In this document: positions 27,975 to 37,729 of the stretch, one piece after another
Layout of the letters: each line of letters opens with the position of its first letter
How positions within the stretch are numbered: position 1 is the stretch's first letter
Assembly: GCF_012972705.2 (NCBI RefSeq)
Contig: NZ_JABCSC020000002.1
Coordinates: 620,001-684,000 of the forward strand
DNA: 64,000 nt
From: Uliginosibacterium aquaticum
Lineage (GTDB): Bacteria; Pseudomonadota; Gammaproteobacteria; Burkholderiales; Rhodocyclaceae
Direction: 5' to 3'
Program-made: the position numbers and the translations under genes
The notes under the pieces: model-generated
The model's database searches: none
What the model was told of the DNA's origin: nothing
Seen by the model: only the letters and a program-made list of their open reading frames with translations

Positions 27975-29288
27975 ATGTCCGCCTCCCTGCTCCAGCGCTC
28001 GCTCTCTGCCGTGTGGCATCCCTGCACGCAGATGAAGCAGCACGAAACCCTGCCCCTGATCGCCATCACGCGCGGAGAAGGGCCTTGGCTCCTTGCCGAA
28101 GGCGGGCAGCGCTATCTCGACGCGGTCAGCTCCTGGTGGGTGAATCTTTTCGGTCACTGCAACGCGCATATCAATCAACGCCTGCGTGAGCAGATGGAGA
28201 CGCTGGAGCACGTGATCCTCGCCGGCTTCACACACGAACCGGTAGTGCGCCTCTCCGAAGAGCTTGCCGCACTGACCGGCCACGCGCTGGGCCACGCCTT
28301 CTACGCTTCAGACGGCGCCTCGGCCACCGAGATCGCGCTGAAGATGAGCGTGCATTACTGGCGCAACTGCGGCCGCCCCGCCAAGACCCGCTTCGTGAGC
28401 CTCGCCGGCAGCTATCACGGCGAAACGGTCGGGGCGCTGGCCGTCACCGACATCGCCCTGTTCCGCGAAGCCTATGCGCCGCTGGTACGCGCCGCCGCCA
28501 CCGTCGTCTCGCCGGACGCGCGTGCGGTCGAGTCGGGCGAGTCGGCGCGAAACGTGGCCATCCGCGCCGCCGCCGCGCTCGAAGCCTTCCTTGCCGAACA
28601 CCACACCGAAACGGCGGCGCTGATCGTCGAGCCGCTGGTGCAATGCGCCACCGGCATGGCCATGTACGACCCGGAATACCTGCGCCGCGCCCGCGTCCTG
28701 TGCGATCAATATGAAGTGCATCTGATCGCTGACGAGATCGCCGTGGGCTGCGGACGCACCGGCAAGTTTTTCGCCATGGAGCATTCAGGCACCTGGCCGG
28801 ACTTCCTGTGTCTCTCCAAGGGCATCTCCGGCGGCTACCTGCCGCTCTCGCTGGTGCTCACGACCGACACGGTCTATCAGGCTTTCTATGCCGACGAGGT
28901 GGCACGCGGCTTCCTGCATTCGCACTCCTACACCGGCAACGCACTGGCCTGCACGGCAGCACTGGCCACGCTCGAAATTTTCCGTGATGACGATGTGCTG
29001 GCCGCTAACGAGCAGCGCGCCCGCTGGCTCGCCCGCGCCGCCGAGCCGATCGCGGCGCATCCGGCGGTACGCCACCTGCGTCAGCAGGGCATGATCCTCG
29101 CCTTCGATGTGGACGCCACGCCCGGCTTCGCCCGCCGCTTCCACGCCCATGCGCTGGCCGAGGGCCTGCTGCTGCGGCCGATTGGAAACACGGTGTACTG
29201 GATGCCGCCCTATGTGCTGGATGAGGCGCAGTGCGCCTGGCTCGGCGCGCGCACCCTGAGCGCGCTGGAAAAAGCGCTGGCAGAATGA
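27975..29288 (+). CDS. bioA: Adenosylmethionine-8-amino-7-oxononanoate aminotransferase
   Basis: BioA transfers an amino group from S-adenosylmethionine to KAPA to make DAPA in biotin synthesis. The 437 residues show SSWWVNLFGHCN, SYHGETVGAL, DEIAVGCGRTG and the PLP lysine segment SKGISGGYLPLS. The ATG at 27975 is chosen; the frame opens seven codons earlier. The other bio genes are not adjacent. A speD-like gene starts 25 bases downstream, so two S-adenosylmethionine-using enzymes are probably cotranscribed. Confidence 0.94.
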   Translation: MSASLLQRSLSAVWHPCTQMKQHETLPLIAITRGEGPWLLAEGGQRYLDAVSSWWVNLFGHCNAHINQRLREQMETLEHVILAGFTHEPVVRLSEELAALTGHALGHAFYASDGASATEIALKMSVHYWRNCGRPAKTRFVSLAGSYHGETVGALAVTDIALFREAYAPLVRAAATVVSPDARAVESGESARNVAIRAAAALEAFLAEHHTETAALIVEPLVQCATGMAMYDPEYLRRARVLCDQYEVHLIADEIAVGCGRTGKFFAMEHSGTWPDFLCLSKGISGGYLPLSLVLTTDTVYQAFYADEVARGFLHSHSYTGNALACTAALATLEIFRDDDVLAANEQRARWLARAAEPIAAHPAVRHLRQQGMILAFDVDATPGFARRFHAHALAEGLLLRPIGNTVYWMPPYVLDEAQCAWLGARTLSALEKALAE

Positions 29289-29313
29289 ATACATCAAGCT
29301 GACCCACACTCCC

Positions 29314-29700
29314 ATGCAAGGCCTTCACCTCACTGCCGACCTGCATCAATGCTGCTGTGCCGACGAACTGCTCACCCGGGCAGAACTGCTGGCCGCGCGT
29401 TGCCGCGCGCATGTCGAGGCGGCCGGGCTGACGATCGTGAATGAGGTCTGGCACGCCTTCCCGGGCGTGCTCGGGCAAGGCGGGGTAACCGGCGTATTGC
29501 TGCTGGCCGAATCCCATCTCGCGATCCACACCTGGCCCGAACAGCGGGCCGTGACGCTGGACGTATATGTGTGCAATTTCGGCGCCGACAACTCGGCGCG
29601 CGCGCATCACCTGATGGCTGCGCTGAGCACCGAATTCGCGGCCGGGCAAACGCAGCAACATGCACTGCAACGCGGCGTAGCCCCCTCTCCGGGGAACTAA
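29314..29700 (+). CDS. speD: S-adenosylmethionine decarboxylase proenzyme
   Basis: SpeD/SpeH makes decarboxylated S-adenosylmethionine for spermidine synthesis. The 128-residue proenzyme is the short bacterial class 1B size. The self-cleavage site is visible in LLAESHLAIHTWPE: cleavage between Glu and Ser gives the pyruvoyl group. The downstream VYVCNFG with a Cys is the conserved catalytic cysteine region. No speE is next to it. It is convergent with the CinA-like gene; stops are two bases apart. Confidence 0.92.
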   Translation: MQGLHLTADLHQCCCADELLTRAELLAARCRAHVEAAGLTIVNEVWHAFPGVLGQGGVTGVLLLAESHLAIHTWPEQRAVTLDVYVCNFGADNSARAHHLMAALSTEFAAGQTQQHALQRGVAPSPGN

Positions 29701-29702
29701 GC

Positions 29703-30467
29703 TCAGGCTGCCGGGCGCGTATCCTCGGCCGGCAGCCACTCGAAGCGCTGGCGCGTCATCTCAGCGCGGATCTCGTCCAGCGCAGCCAGCACGGCAGCCG
29801 GCTCACCTTTCGCGCCCAGCTCGATATGCTGGCGCAGGCTCTCGCTGCCCAGATGCGGCAGGCTGAAGATGGTGACCCCGTGGCGCGCTTCCAGCGCCTC
29901 CATGAAGGAGATCAGATTGCCCTCACGAGCCCCGAACACCAGGATCGATTGCTCGGCATGCGCACGCTGGTGATGCAGCCCGGCAAACCAGTTATCCAGC
30001 ACCCATTCCATCATCGGCCAGGACATCTCCGGAAAGCCCGGCAGGAAGTGATGCGTACCAAAGGCAAAACCCGGCACCCGGTTGTAGGGGTTCGGAATGC
30101 AGCGGCTGCCCAGTGGAAATTCGCCCAGCTTCAGGCGCTGCGGCGTAAGTTCCGCGCCGAAGCGCTCACGCATGGCGGCCTCGGCTTCCGGATGCAGGGC
30201 GAGCGCCACACCGGCGGCTGCGGCTGCGGACTGACGGGTGTGATCGTCTGGCGTGGCACCGATACCGCCGAAGGAAAACACGATGTCGCCGGTCGCAAAA
30301 GTCTGGCGGATGGTTTCGGTCAGCAGCGGGCGATCATCACCGCAATAGCGCGCCCACGCCAGTTGCAGGCCGCGTGCAGCGAGCAATTCGATGGCCTTGG
30401 CGAGATGCTTGTCTTGCCGCCTGCCAGAGAGGATTTCATCACCGATGATGAGTACGCCAAATGCCAT
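29703..30467 (-). CDS. Molybdopterin-binding domain protein (CinA N-terminal type)
   Basis: The 254-residue protein begins MAFGVLIIGDEILSGRRQD, and FSFGGIGATPDDHTR follows; both are marks of the MoaB/MogA-like fold in CinA/competence-damage proteins. The nicotinamide deamidase (CinC) part is absent, so this is the short stand-alone form. Its exact reaction is unknown; related proteins hydrolyse ADP-ribose or FAD-type pyrophosphates. It starts three bases after the EI24 gene and is third in a compact minus-strand operon. Confidence 0.85.
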   Translation of the reverse strand: MAFGVLIIGDEILSGRRQDKHLAKAIELLAARGLQLAWARYCGDDRPLLTETIRQTFATGDIVFSFGGIGATPDDHTRQSAAAAAGVALALHPEAEAAMRERFGAELTPQRLKLGEFPLGSRCIPNPYNRVPGFAFGTHHFLPGFPEMSWPMMEWVLDNWFAGLHHQRAHAEQSILVFGAREGNLISFMEALEARHGVTIFSLPHLGSESLRQHIELGAKGEPAAVLAALDEIRAEMTRQRFEWLPAEDTRPAA

Positions 30468-30470
30468 GTC

Positions 30471-31220
30471 TTACTCCGCAGAAATGTCTTTGATCGGCCG
30501 CCCACGTTCCTGACGCAAGGCTTCAAGCAGATAATGCACACAGCACAGCCCCGTAAAAGCTGGCGCCAGCAGATTCAGCAAGGGCACGAAACCAAGCAGG
30601 CCACACCCCAGCGCCAGCAGCCACATTTCATTGCGGCGCTCGCGCGGCAGGCGGGCAAGCTCAGTCTCATCCGCATGATTCATCAAAGCGTCATAGGCGT
30701 AACACTGTTTGTTGAGCCAGGCACCCAGCGTGAGCGACAGTAGCAGGCCGAGGCCCGGCACAAACCACAGCGGCAGCGTAGCCAGTGCAACCAACAGGAA
30801 GATGACAAAAGCGCCGGCCGAGTTCGTCACACTGCCGATCAGGCTGCCGCCACGGCGCTGTTCGAGCTCGCGATAATCCCGCGCCGCCACCCGCTCGAGC
30901 ATGAAGCCGATGGCGAACACCGACACCAGCATGGCAGCCGTGACATATACCAGCGGCAGCATCAGCAGGAGCATCACCACCTGCAGGGCGAAGCTCAACA
31001 GGCCACTGGCGATCTCGTGGCCGTTACCGAACCAGCCCCCCACCAGTGGCCAGCCGCGCATCAGCTGCAACAAGGCCTGTGCAGCCTCACTCCAGTATCC
31101 GATGGCCAGCCCGCCCCACAGCAGGAGGGCGACAAGGGTCGGCCACAGCAGATGCCAGAGCATGCCGGGCTCGGCGAGGCTGCGCAGAGCCCGCCCGGCG
31201 GCGAGGAGGATGCGTTGCAT
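30471..31220 (-). CDS. EI24/CysZ-like inner-membrane protein
   Basis: The 249-residue protein has about six hydrophobic segments, and the central ERVAARDYRELEQRRGGS together with WFVPGLGLLLSLTLGAWLNKQCYAYDAL fits the EI24 domain family, which includes the sulfate importer CysZ. It lacks neighbours from sulfur assimilation, so sulfate transport is not supported by context. Gene spacing is eight bases after the large permease and three before the CinA-like gene. Confidence 0.8.
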   Translation of the reverse strand: MQRILLAAGRALRSLAEPGMLWHLLWPTLVALLLWGGLAIGYWSEAAQALLQLMRGWPLVGGWFGNGHEIASGLLSFALQVVMLLLMLPLVYVTAAMLVSVFAIGFMLERVAARDYRELEQRRGGSLIGSVTNSAGAFVIFLLVALATLPLWFVPGLGLLLSLTLGAWLNKQCYAYDALMNHADETELARLPRERRNEMWLLALGCGLLGFVPLLNLLAPAFTGLCCVHYLLEALRQERGRPIKDISAE

Positions 31221-31228
31221 GAAAACTC

Positions 31229-33724
31229 CTAGGTCGTCTCGCGGATGCCTTCGATCACGGTTTGTGCCAGCAGGCGGCGCACACCGAGCCAGCCAAAGAC
31301 CACGATGGTCAGCACCGCCAGCAGGCCAGCACCGCTCAGCGCAGCGACGGAGGGCTGAAAGTCCAGCTCCAGTGCATATTCAGCCAGCAGGTAACCGATA
31401 GCCGTCGAGGCCCCCACCGCCAGCAGCGCCGCAATCACGCCCAGGGCCGCGAACTCGGCCAGCAAGGCCGAGCGTACCTGATGCCGGCGTGCGCCCAAGG
31501 CACGCAGCACGGACACCTCGTAGCCGCGTTCGTCATGCGTATTGCGCTGTGCCGCCAGCAACACCAGAATGCCGGCCGCCAGCGCGAAGCTGAAAACAAA
31601 GCGCACCACCTGCGCCAGCCGCTCGGTGAGGCTGGCCACCTGCTCCAGCACCATGGCCACGTCGATCACGGTAATGTTGGGATACTGGGCGACCAGCTCG
31701 CGCACCAGCGGCGATTTGCCCTCCGGCAGATGGAAGCTGGTGATGTAGCTCGCCGGCATCTTGTCGAGCAAGCCCGGGGCCGCCGTAAAGAAGAAATTCA
31801 CCCGCATCGAATCCCAGTCCAGCTTGCGTACGCTGGAAACCTTGCCGGTGACGCGCTGGCCAGCGATATCGAAAGTCACGCTGTCACCCAGCTTCACACC
31901 GAGGCGTTTGCCGATCCCCTCCTCCATCGAGAACAGTGGAGCCTGTTGCGCACCGTGCCAGGCGCCGGCAATCACGCGGTTACCAGCCTGCAGCTCGCTG
32001 CCAAATGAGAGATTGAATTCCCGCTCGGCAAGATTGCGCGTGCGCTCCTCCTCGTAATCACTCCCCTTCACGGCGTGATCATTGATCGCCACCAGACGGC
32101 CCCGAATCATGGGCTGCAGCGGCACGGCAATCTCATGCGCAGCAAGGAAATCAGCAATCGGCTGACGCTGCTCGGGCTGGATCCCGATGATGAAGCGGTT
32201 TGGCGCATCCGCCGGCTGCTTGGCGCGCCAGCCGGCCAGCAGATCGTTCGAGATCAGGGTCAGCAAGAGGATCGCAGTCAGCCCCAGCGCCAGCGCCACC
32301 ACCTGGATCACGCTGGAGATGCGCCGGCGATACAGCGCCGCCAGCCCGTAACGCAAACCCCAGCGGCCCTGGCCGCCCGCGGCATGGCGTGCCCGACCAA
32401 ACAGCGCCAGCAACCCCCAGGCCAACGCTGCGAACAAGGCCAGCGCTGCCGCGAAACCGCCCACCACGATGCTGCCCAGCTTCCACTCGCCCGCAATCCA
32501 TAACATCAGCCCGGCCAGCGCCAGCGCACCAAAGGCCCAGGCAGCGATACTGCCGCCCCCCAGCTGGCCCCATTCGCGACGGATCGCCCGGATCGGCGGC
32601 ACGGCCGTCAGGCGCAACAGCTGTGGCGCGACGAAACCCGCCATCAGCAGCACGCCGATGGCCAGACCCTGCGCCACAGGCACCAGGCCGGGGGCCGGCA
32701 ACTCGCTCTGCACCAGCGCGGCCGCCAGCCCGCCCAGCGCGGCCTGTACGCCATATCCGAGCAGGCAGCCGGCCACCGCCACGAAGAAGCCAAAGAGCAG
32801 GAACTCCCCCATGTACAAGCTCAGCAGTTGGCCACGCTGAGCGCCAAAGCAACGCATCACGGCACAACCATCAAGGTGACGATCCAGATAACGCCGTGCT
32901 GAAAGACCGATGGCCACCGCCGCCAGCACCACAGCAAGCATCGCCGCCATGCGCAGGAAGCGGCCGGCGCGATCGAGATTGGCGCGGATTTCGGGACGGG
33001 CATTGTCCAGACTCTCTATCTGCTGACCGCGCTCGAGCCGCGGCGTAAGCCATTTCTCATAACTGCGCACGGCCTCACGCTCACCCGCCACCAAGAGGCG
33101 GTAACGCGCCCGGCTGCCCTCGACCAGCAAACCACTGGCCGGCAGATCGGCGGCATTGATCAGCACGCGCGGCGCGAAACTGGAAAAGCCCACCCCGCGG
33201 TCCGATTCGAATTCAACCCGCGCAGCAATCTTCAGCTTGGCGTAGCCGAGCTGGAAAACATCGCCCGGCTGCTTCTGCAGCGCCGGCAACAAAGCCTCAT
33301 CCACCCAGGCCTCACCCGGCAAAACAGCGCTGCGGGCCTGTTTGGCCGGCGCACCGGAAAAATCCCCCACACGCAACTCGCCACGCAGGGGATAGCCCGC
33401 TTCAACCGCCTTCACCGCCACCATCTGCGCGCCCTCTTCGCTGGTGGCCATGCTGTTGAAGGTAATGGTGCGGGTACTTTGCAGCCCCCGTCGCTGCGCT
33501 TCCTGCAGAAAACCGGGCGGTATCTCGCGATCAGCCGAGATCAGCAGATCGCCACCGAGCAACTGGGTGGCATTCTGGTCCAGCGCCTGGCGCACCCGGT
33601 CAGTCAGGAAACCGACGCTGGTCAGGCTGGCCACCGCAAGCAACAGCGCCATCCCGAGCAGGCTGAGTTCACCCGCGCGAAGATCGCGGCGGAGCATCTG
33701 TAGGGCAAGGCGGAGACTCGACAT
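31229..33724 (-). CDS. Large FtsX-type ABC transporter permease (YbbP-like)
   Basis: The 831-residue protein has an N-terminal helix (about 20-40), a large periplasmic MacB-type domain (about 45-250), then about nine more helices arranged as two FtsX cores, with a second soluble domain at about 485-700. The start MSSLRLALQMLRRDLRAGEL is typical of YbbP family proteins. These normally pair with the ATPase YbbA and the lysophospholipase TesA, but no such ATPase lies beside it here. It heads a minus-strand operon with the EI24 and CinA-like genes. Confidence 0.88.
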   Translation of the reverse strand: MSSLRLALQMLRRDLRAGELSLLGMALLLAVASLTSVGFLTDRVRQALDQNATQLLGGDLLISADREIPPGFLQEAQRRGLQSTRTITFNSMATSEEGAQMVAVKAVEAGYPLRGELRVGDFSGAPAKQARSAVLPGEAWVDEALLPALQKQPGDVFQLGYAKLKIAARVEFESDRGVGFSSFAPRVLINAADLPASGLLVEGSRARYRLLVAGEREAVRSYEKWLTPRLERGQQIESLDNARPEIRANLDRAGRFLRMAAMLAVVLAAVAIGLSARRYLDRHLDGCAVMRCFGAQRGQLLSLYMGEFLLFGFFVAVAGCLLGYGVQAALGGLAAALVQSELPAPGLVPVAQGLAIGVLLMAGFVAPQLLRLTAVPPIRAIRREWGQLGGGSIAAWAFGALALAGLMLWIAGEWKLGSIVVGGFAAALALFAALAWGLLALFGRARHAAGGQGRWGLRYGLAALYRRRISSVIQVVALALGLTAILLLTLISNDLLAGWRAKQPADAPNRFIIGIQPEQRQPIADFLAAHEIAVPLQPMIRGRLVAINDHAVKGSDYEEERTRNLAEREFNLSFGSELQAGNRVIAGAWHGAQQAPLFSMEEGIGKRLGVKLGDSVTFDIAGQRVTGKVSSVRKLDWDSMRVNFFFTAAPGLLDKMPASYITSFHLPEGKSPLVRELVAQYPNITVIDVAMVLEQVASLTERLAQVVRFVFSFALAAGILVLLAAQRNTHDERGYEVSVLRALGARRHQVRSALLAEFAALGVIAALLAVGASTAIGYLLAEYALELDFQPSVAALSGAGLLAVLTIVVFGWLGVRRLLAQTVIEGIRETT

Positions 33725-33945
33725 GGGCAGTCAGGCAAAAGGAACAGGGAGGAAGACAGCAGGATAGCCGGATTTGTTCAAAACAATCGGCAGGCAGCTT
33801 TTCCGCCGCGGCCTGACCAGCTTGGCACACGCAAGCGCTGGCCGAACGCCCGCCCGTAAGTCTGTGCCACAATGAGTATCGGCACTTAAACCACCCGTTA
33901 CTGCCGTCACGCAACGCCTGACCTCGCTGTTCACATTCGACACCT

Positions 33946-35685
33946 GTGAAACTTACCGCCCGCCTTTCCCTGCGCCAATGGCTGACCCTGCCCTACCTCG
34001 CCCTTGTGCTGGGTGTGGCCATCCTGATCGGAGCCCTCTCCTATCGCACCGGCAGCCAGGCCGTCGACACGGTGGCCCAGCATCTGCTACAGGAAACCGT
34101 TGCGCGGATCGGCCAGGCGGTGGACCGGCATGTATTCGGCTCGGCTGCCGTCCTGGAAGCCGCCTTTCCGAACGGCATGGCGGCTCCGCCCCGCCTGGAC
34201 AAGGATCTGCCCGCGCTGCGCACCCGCTTCTGGATCGCCACCTCGCTGCATATCGATCCGAACAACTACGTTTACTACGGCAACCAGCAGGGCCAGTTCT
34301 TCGGCCTGTGGCGCTTCAATCAGGAGGACGCCGAACTGCGCGTGAAGCTGCAAGCCGAGCGCCCGCGCGAGATCTCGCGCTTCACCGGCATCAACGGCCA
34401 GCCCGGCAGCCCGGTAGTGGAGCAGAAGATGTTCGAGCCACGCCAGCGCCCCTGGTACAAGGCCGGTGAAGGCAGTCCCTCGCACACCTGGACCTCGATC
34501 TATATCGATTTCCGCAACTCGGAGCTGGTCGCCACCCGCGCCCGCCGCGTACTGGACAACAACGGCCAGCTGCAGGGCGTGGTCGCCACCGACTTGTCCC
34601 TCAAGCGCCTCAATGATTTCGTGCGCAAGCTCACGATCAGCCGCAATGCCGTCGCCTTCATCATTGAACCGGACGGCAAGCTGATCGCCTCTTCGCGCAG
34701 CCCCAACGTGGCGCGCCAGCCCGATGGCAGCAACGCCCGCATCAGTGCCGCCGAGAGTCACGACGCCCTGCAGCGCGCTGCCTACGCCCAGGTGCAGGCG
34801 CTTATCGCCGCCGGCACCGTGAGTGTGGGCGCCGTCACCCAGCGCTTCACCGGGCCGGAGGGGGGCGCCGTGGAACTGGCCTTCGACCGGGTGCGCGACG
34901 AGGCCGGACTGGACTGGATCATCGCCGTGGCGGTGCCACGCAGCGATTTCATGCAGGGCGTGACGGCCAACGTCAAACGCTCGGCCCTGATCGGCCTGCT
35001 TGGCGCACTGGTGGCCGTGGTGCTGGGACTATCCATCGTGGGCTGGATCGGTGGCGATCTGAAGCGCCTCACCGAAGCCGCACAAGCCGCCGGTGAAGGC
35101 CATCTCGAAGCTCCGCTGGATATTCACCGCAATGACGAGATCGGCGTGCTCGCCAACACCTTCCGCGAGATGCAGCACGCCCTACGCACCGACGGCATGA
35201 CCGGGCTCGCCAACCGCGACGAGATGCTGCGCGCCATCAGCCGGCGCATCGAATTCGAACACCGCACCGGCAACCCGCTGCCCTTTGCCGTGCTGTTTGT
35301 GGATCTGAACAACTTCAAACAGATCAATGACCATTTCGGCCATGATGCCGGCGACCGCGTTCTGGTTGAATTCGCCACCCGCCTGCGCAACAGCCTCCAC
35401 GCAACGGACCGCGTGGCCCGCTACGCCGGTGACGAATTCGTGATCCTGGTTCAGTCGACGGTTCTGCGCCAGGAGCTCGAGCGCCTGCGCACGCATATCG
35501 AAGAGCTCATGCGAGCACCTCTAGAAAGCATTGACCTCGCCAGCCTGCCCGGTGGCACGGCCGGCGGTGCGGCAGTGGGTCTTGCCTGCTATCCAGAACA
35601 TGGGCAGAGCGCGGATGAACTGATCGCCCACTGCGATCACGACATGTATCAGCGCAAGCGCGCTTCACGCCTCGGGCGCAGCTGA
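33946..35685 (+). CDS. Cache-HAMP-GGDEF diguanylate cyclase
   Basis: The 579-residue inner-membrane protein has helix 1 at about 17-35, a periplasmic dCache domain (about 45-320), helix 2 at about 345-368, HAMP (about 370-420) and a GGDEF domain. Its signature reads AGDEF at 494-498, a variant found in active cyclases. The RxxD inhibitory site upstream is absent (HATD). It likely makes c-di-GMP in response to a small periplasmic ligand. The GTG start at 33946 is used. No EAL domain; the dual enzyme at 15997-18345 could oppose it. Confidence 0.92.
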   Translation: MKLTARLSLRQWLTLPYLALVLGVAILIGALSYRTGSQAVDTVAQHLLQETVARIGQAVDRHVFGSAAVLEAAFPNGMAAPPRLDKDLPALRTRFWIATSLHIDPNNYVYYGNQQGQFFGLWRFNQEDAELRVKLQAERPREISRFTGINGQPGSPVVEQKMFEPRQRPWYKAGEGSPSHTWTSIYIDFRNSELVATRARRVLDNNGQLQGVVATDLSLKRLNDFVRKLTISRNAVAFIIEPDGKLIASSRSPNVARQPDGSNARISAAESHDALQRAAYAQVQALIAAGTVSVGAVTQRFTGPEGGAVELAFDRVRDEAGLDWIIAVAVPRSDFMQGVTANVKRSALIGLLGALVAVVLGLSIVGWIGGDLKRLTEAAQAAGEGHLEAPLDIHRNDEIGVLANTFREMQHALRTDGMTGLANRDEMLRAISRRIEFEHRTGNPLPFAVLFVDLNNFKQINDHFGHDAGDRVLVEFATRLRNSLHATDRVARYAGDEFVILVQSTVLRQELERLRTHIEELMRAPLESIDLASLPGGTAGGAAVGLACYPEHGQSADELIAHCDHDMYQRKRASRLGRS

Positions 35686-35711
35686 AGCAGCCTTGGGCAA
35701 ACGCCCAGCGC

Positions 35712-35990
35712 TCAGCCGAAGCGATAATGCTTGCGCAGCGCCCGGGTAATGTTCCACTCGCAGGCCATGCCCGCCGGAAAGGTGGCCAGATCGCCCGCCC
35801 GCAGGGTAAGCGGCTCGCCGCCAACGGGTGTCACGACCACCTCGCCAGCCACCAGCAGGCAGGTTTCAGAGCTGTCGTAAGTCCACGGAAAACGCGAGAC
35901 ATCCTTCTCCCAAACCGGCCAACGAGCCACGCCCAGCTCGGTTTTGCGCACCTCGGAGAGGGCGCGCTCCACCACGATCAGACTGCTCAT
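35712..35990 (-). CDS. Small cupin-domain protein
   Basis: The 92-residue protein fits a single cupin barrel of the DUF861 type: WTYDSSETCLLVAGEVVVTP, then RAGDLATFPAGMACEWNI. In place of the metal-binding histidines of classical cupins it has Glu and Cys-containing positions, as DUF861 members often do, so the ligand is unknown. It lies between the GGDEF gene (convergent) and zwf (divergent, sharing a 108-base spacer). Confidence 0.78.
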   Translation of the reverse strand: MSSLIVVERALSEVRKTELGVARWPVWEKDVSRFPWTYDSSETCLLVAGEVVVTPVGGEPLTLRAGDLATFPAGMACEWNITRALRKHYRFG

Positions 35991-36098
35991 TTTTCCGCCT
36001 CATCCTTGTGAACTTTGCCCAAGCATAGCAAGCGGCTGCTGGCCCACGGCGTTCGGCGCTACACTTTGTGCATTGCACACTCGCCCGGAGTTTTCACC

Positions 36099-37577
<1,479 letters not shown>

Positions 37578-37691
37578 GCTGCGCCGTTCAACCCTCCCGG
37601 GCGACCGCCAGCGCCGGCGCACAAGCCGTCCGGAAGGGCATCTACCTGAAGGATTTACGCCGCCTGCCAGAGCCTGAATACTCGACGTTTT

Positions 37692-37708
37692 GCTCCGCTC
37701 GGCGGAGC
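37692..37708 (+). other. Hairpin in the leader of the cellulase gene
   Basis: A 7-bp perfect stem GCTCCGC/GCGGAGC with a 3-base loop sits 21 bases upstream of the cellulase ATG. There is no T run, so it is not a normal terminator. It may shape the mRNA leader or end zwf transcripts with Rho. Confidence 0.35.
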
Positions 37709-37729
37709 CATTCCTGAGCGGGTATTTTC

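Noticed and set aside
29571-30743. 390-codon plus-strand frame across speD and the CinA-like gene
   Set aside because: It crosses two genes on both strands and carries no motif.
33731-33943. 70-codon minus-strand frame between the permease and the GGDEF gene
   Set aside because: It covers the promoter area of the divergent genes and shows no protein-like pattern.
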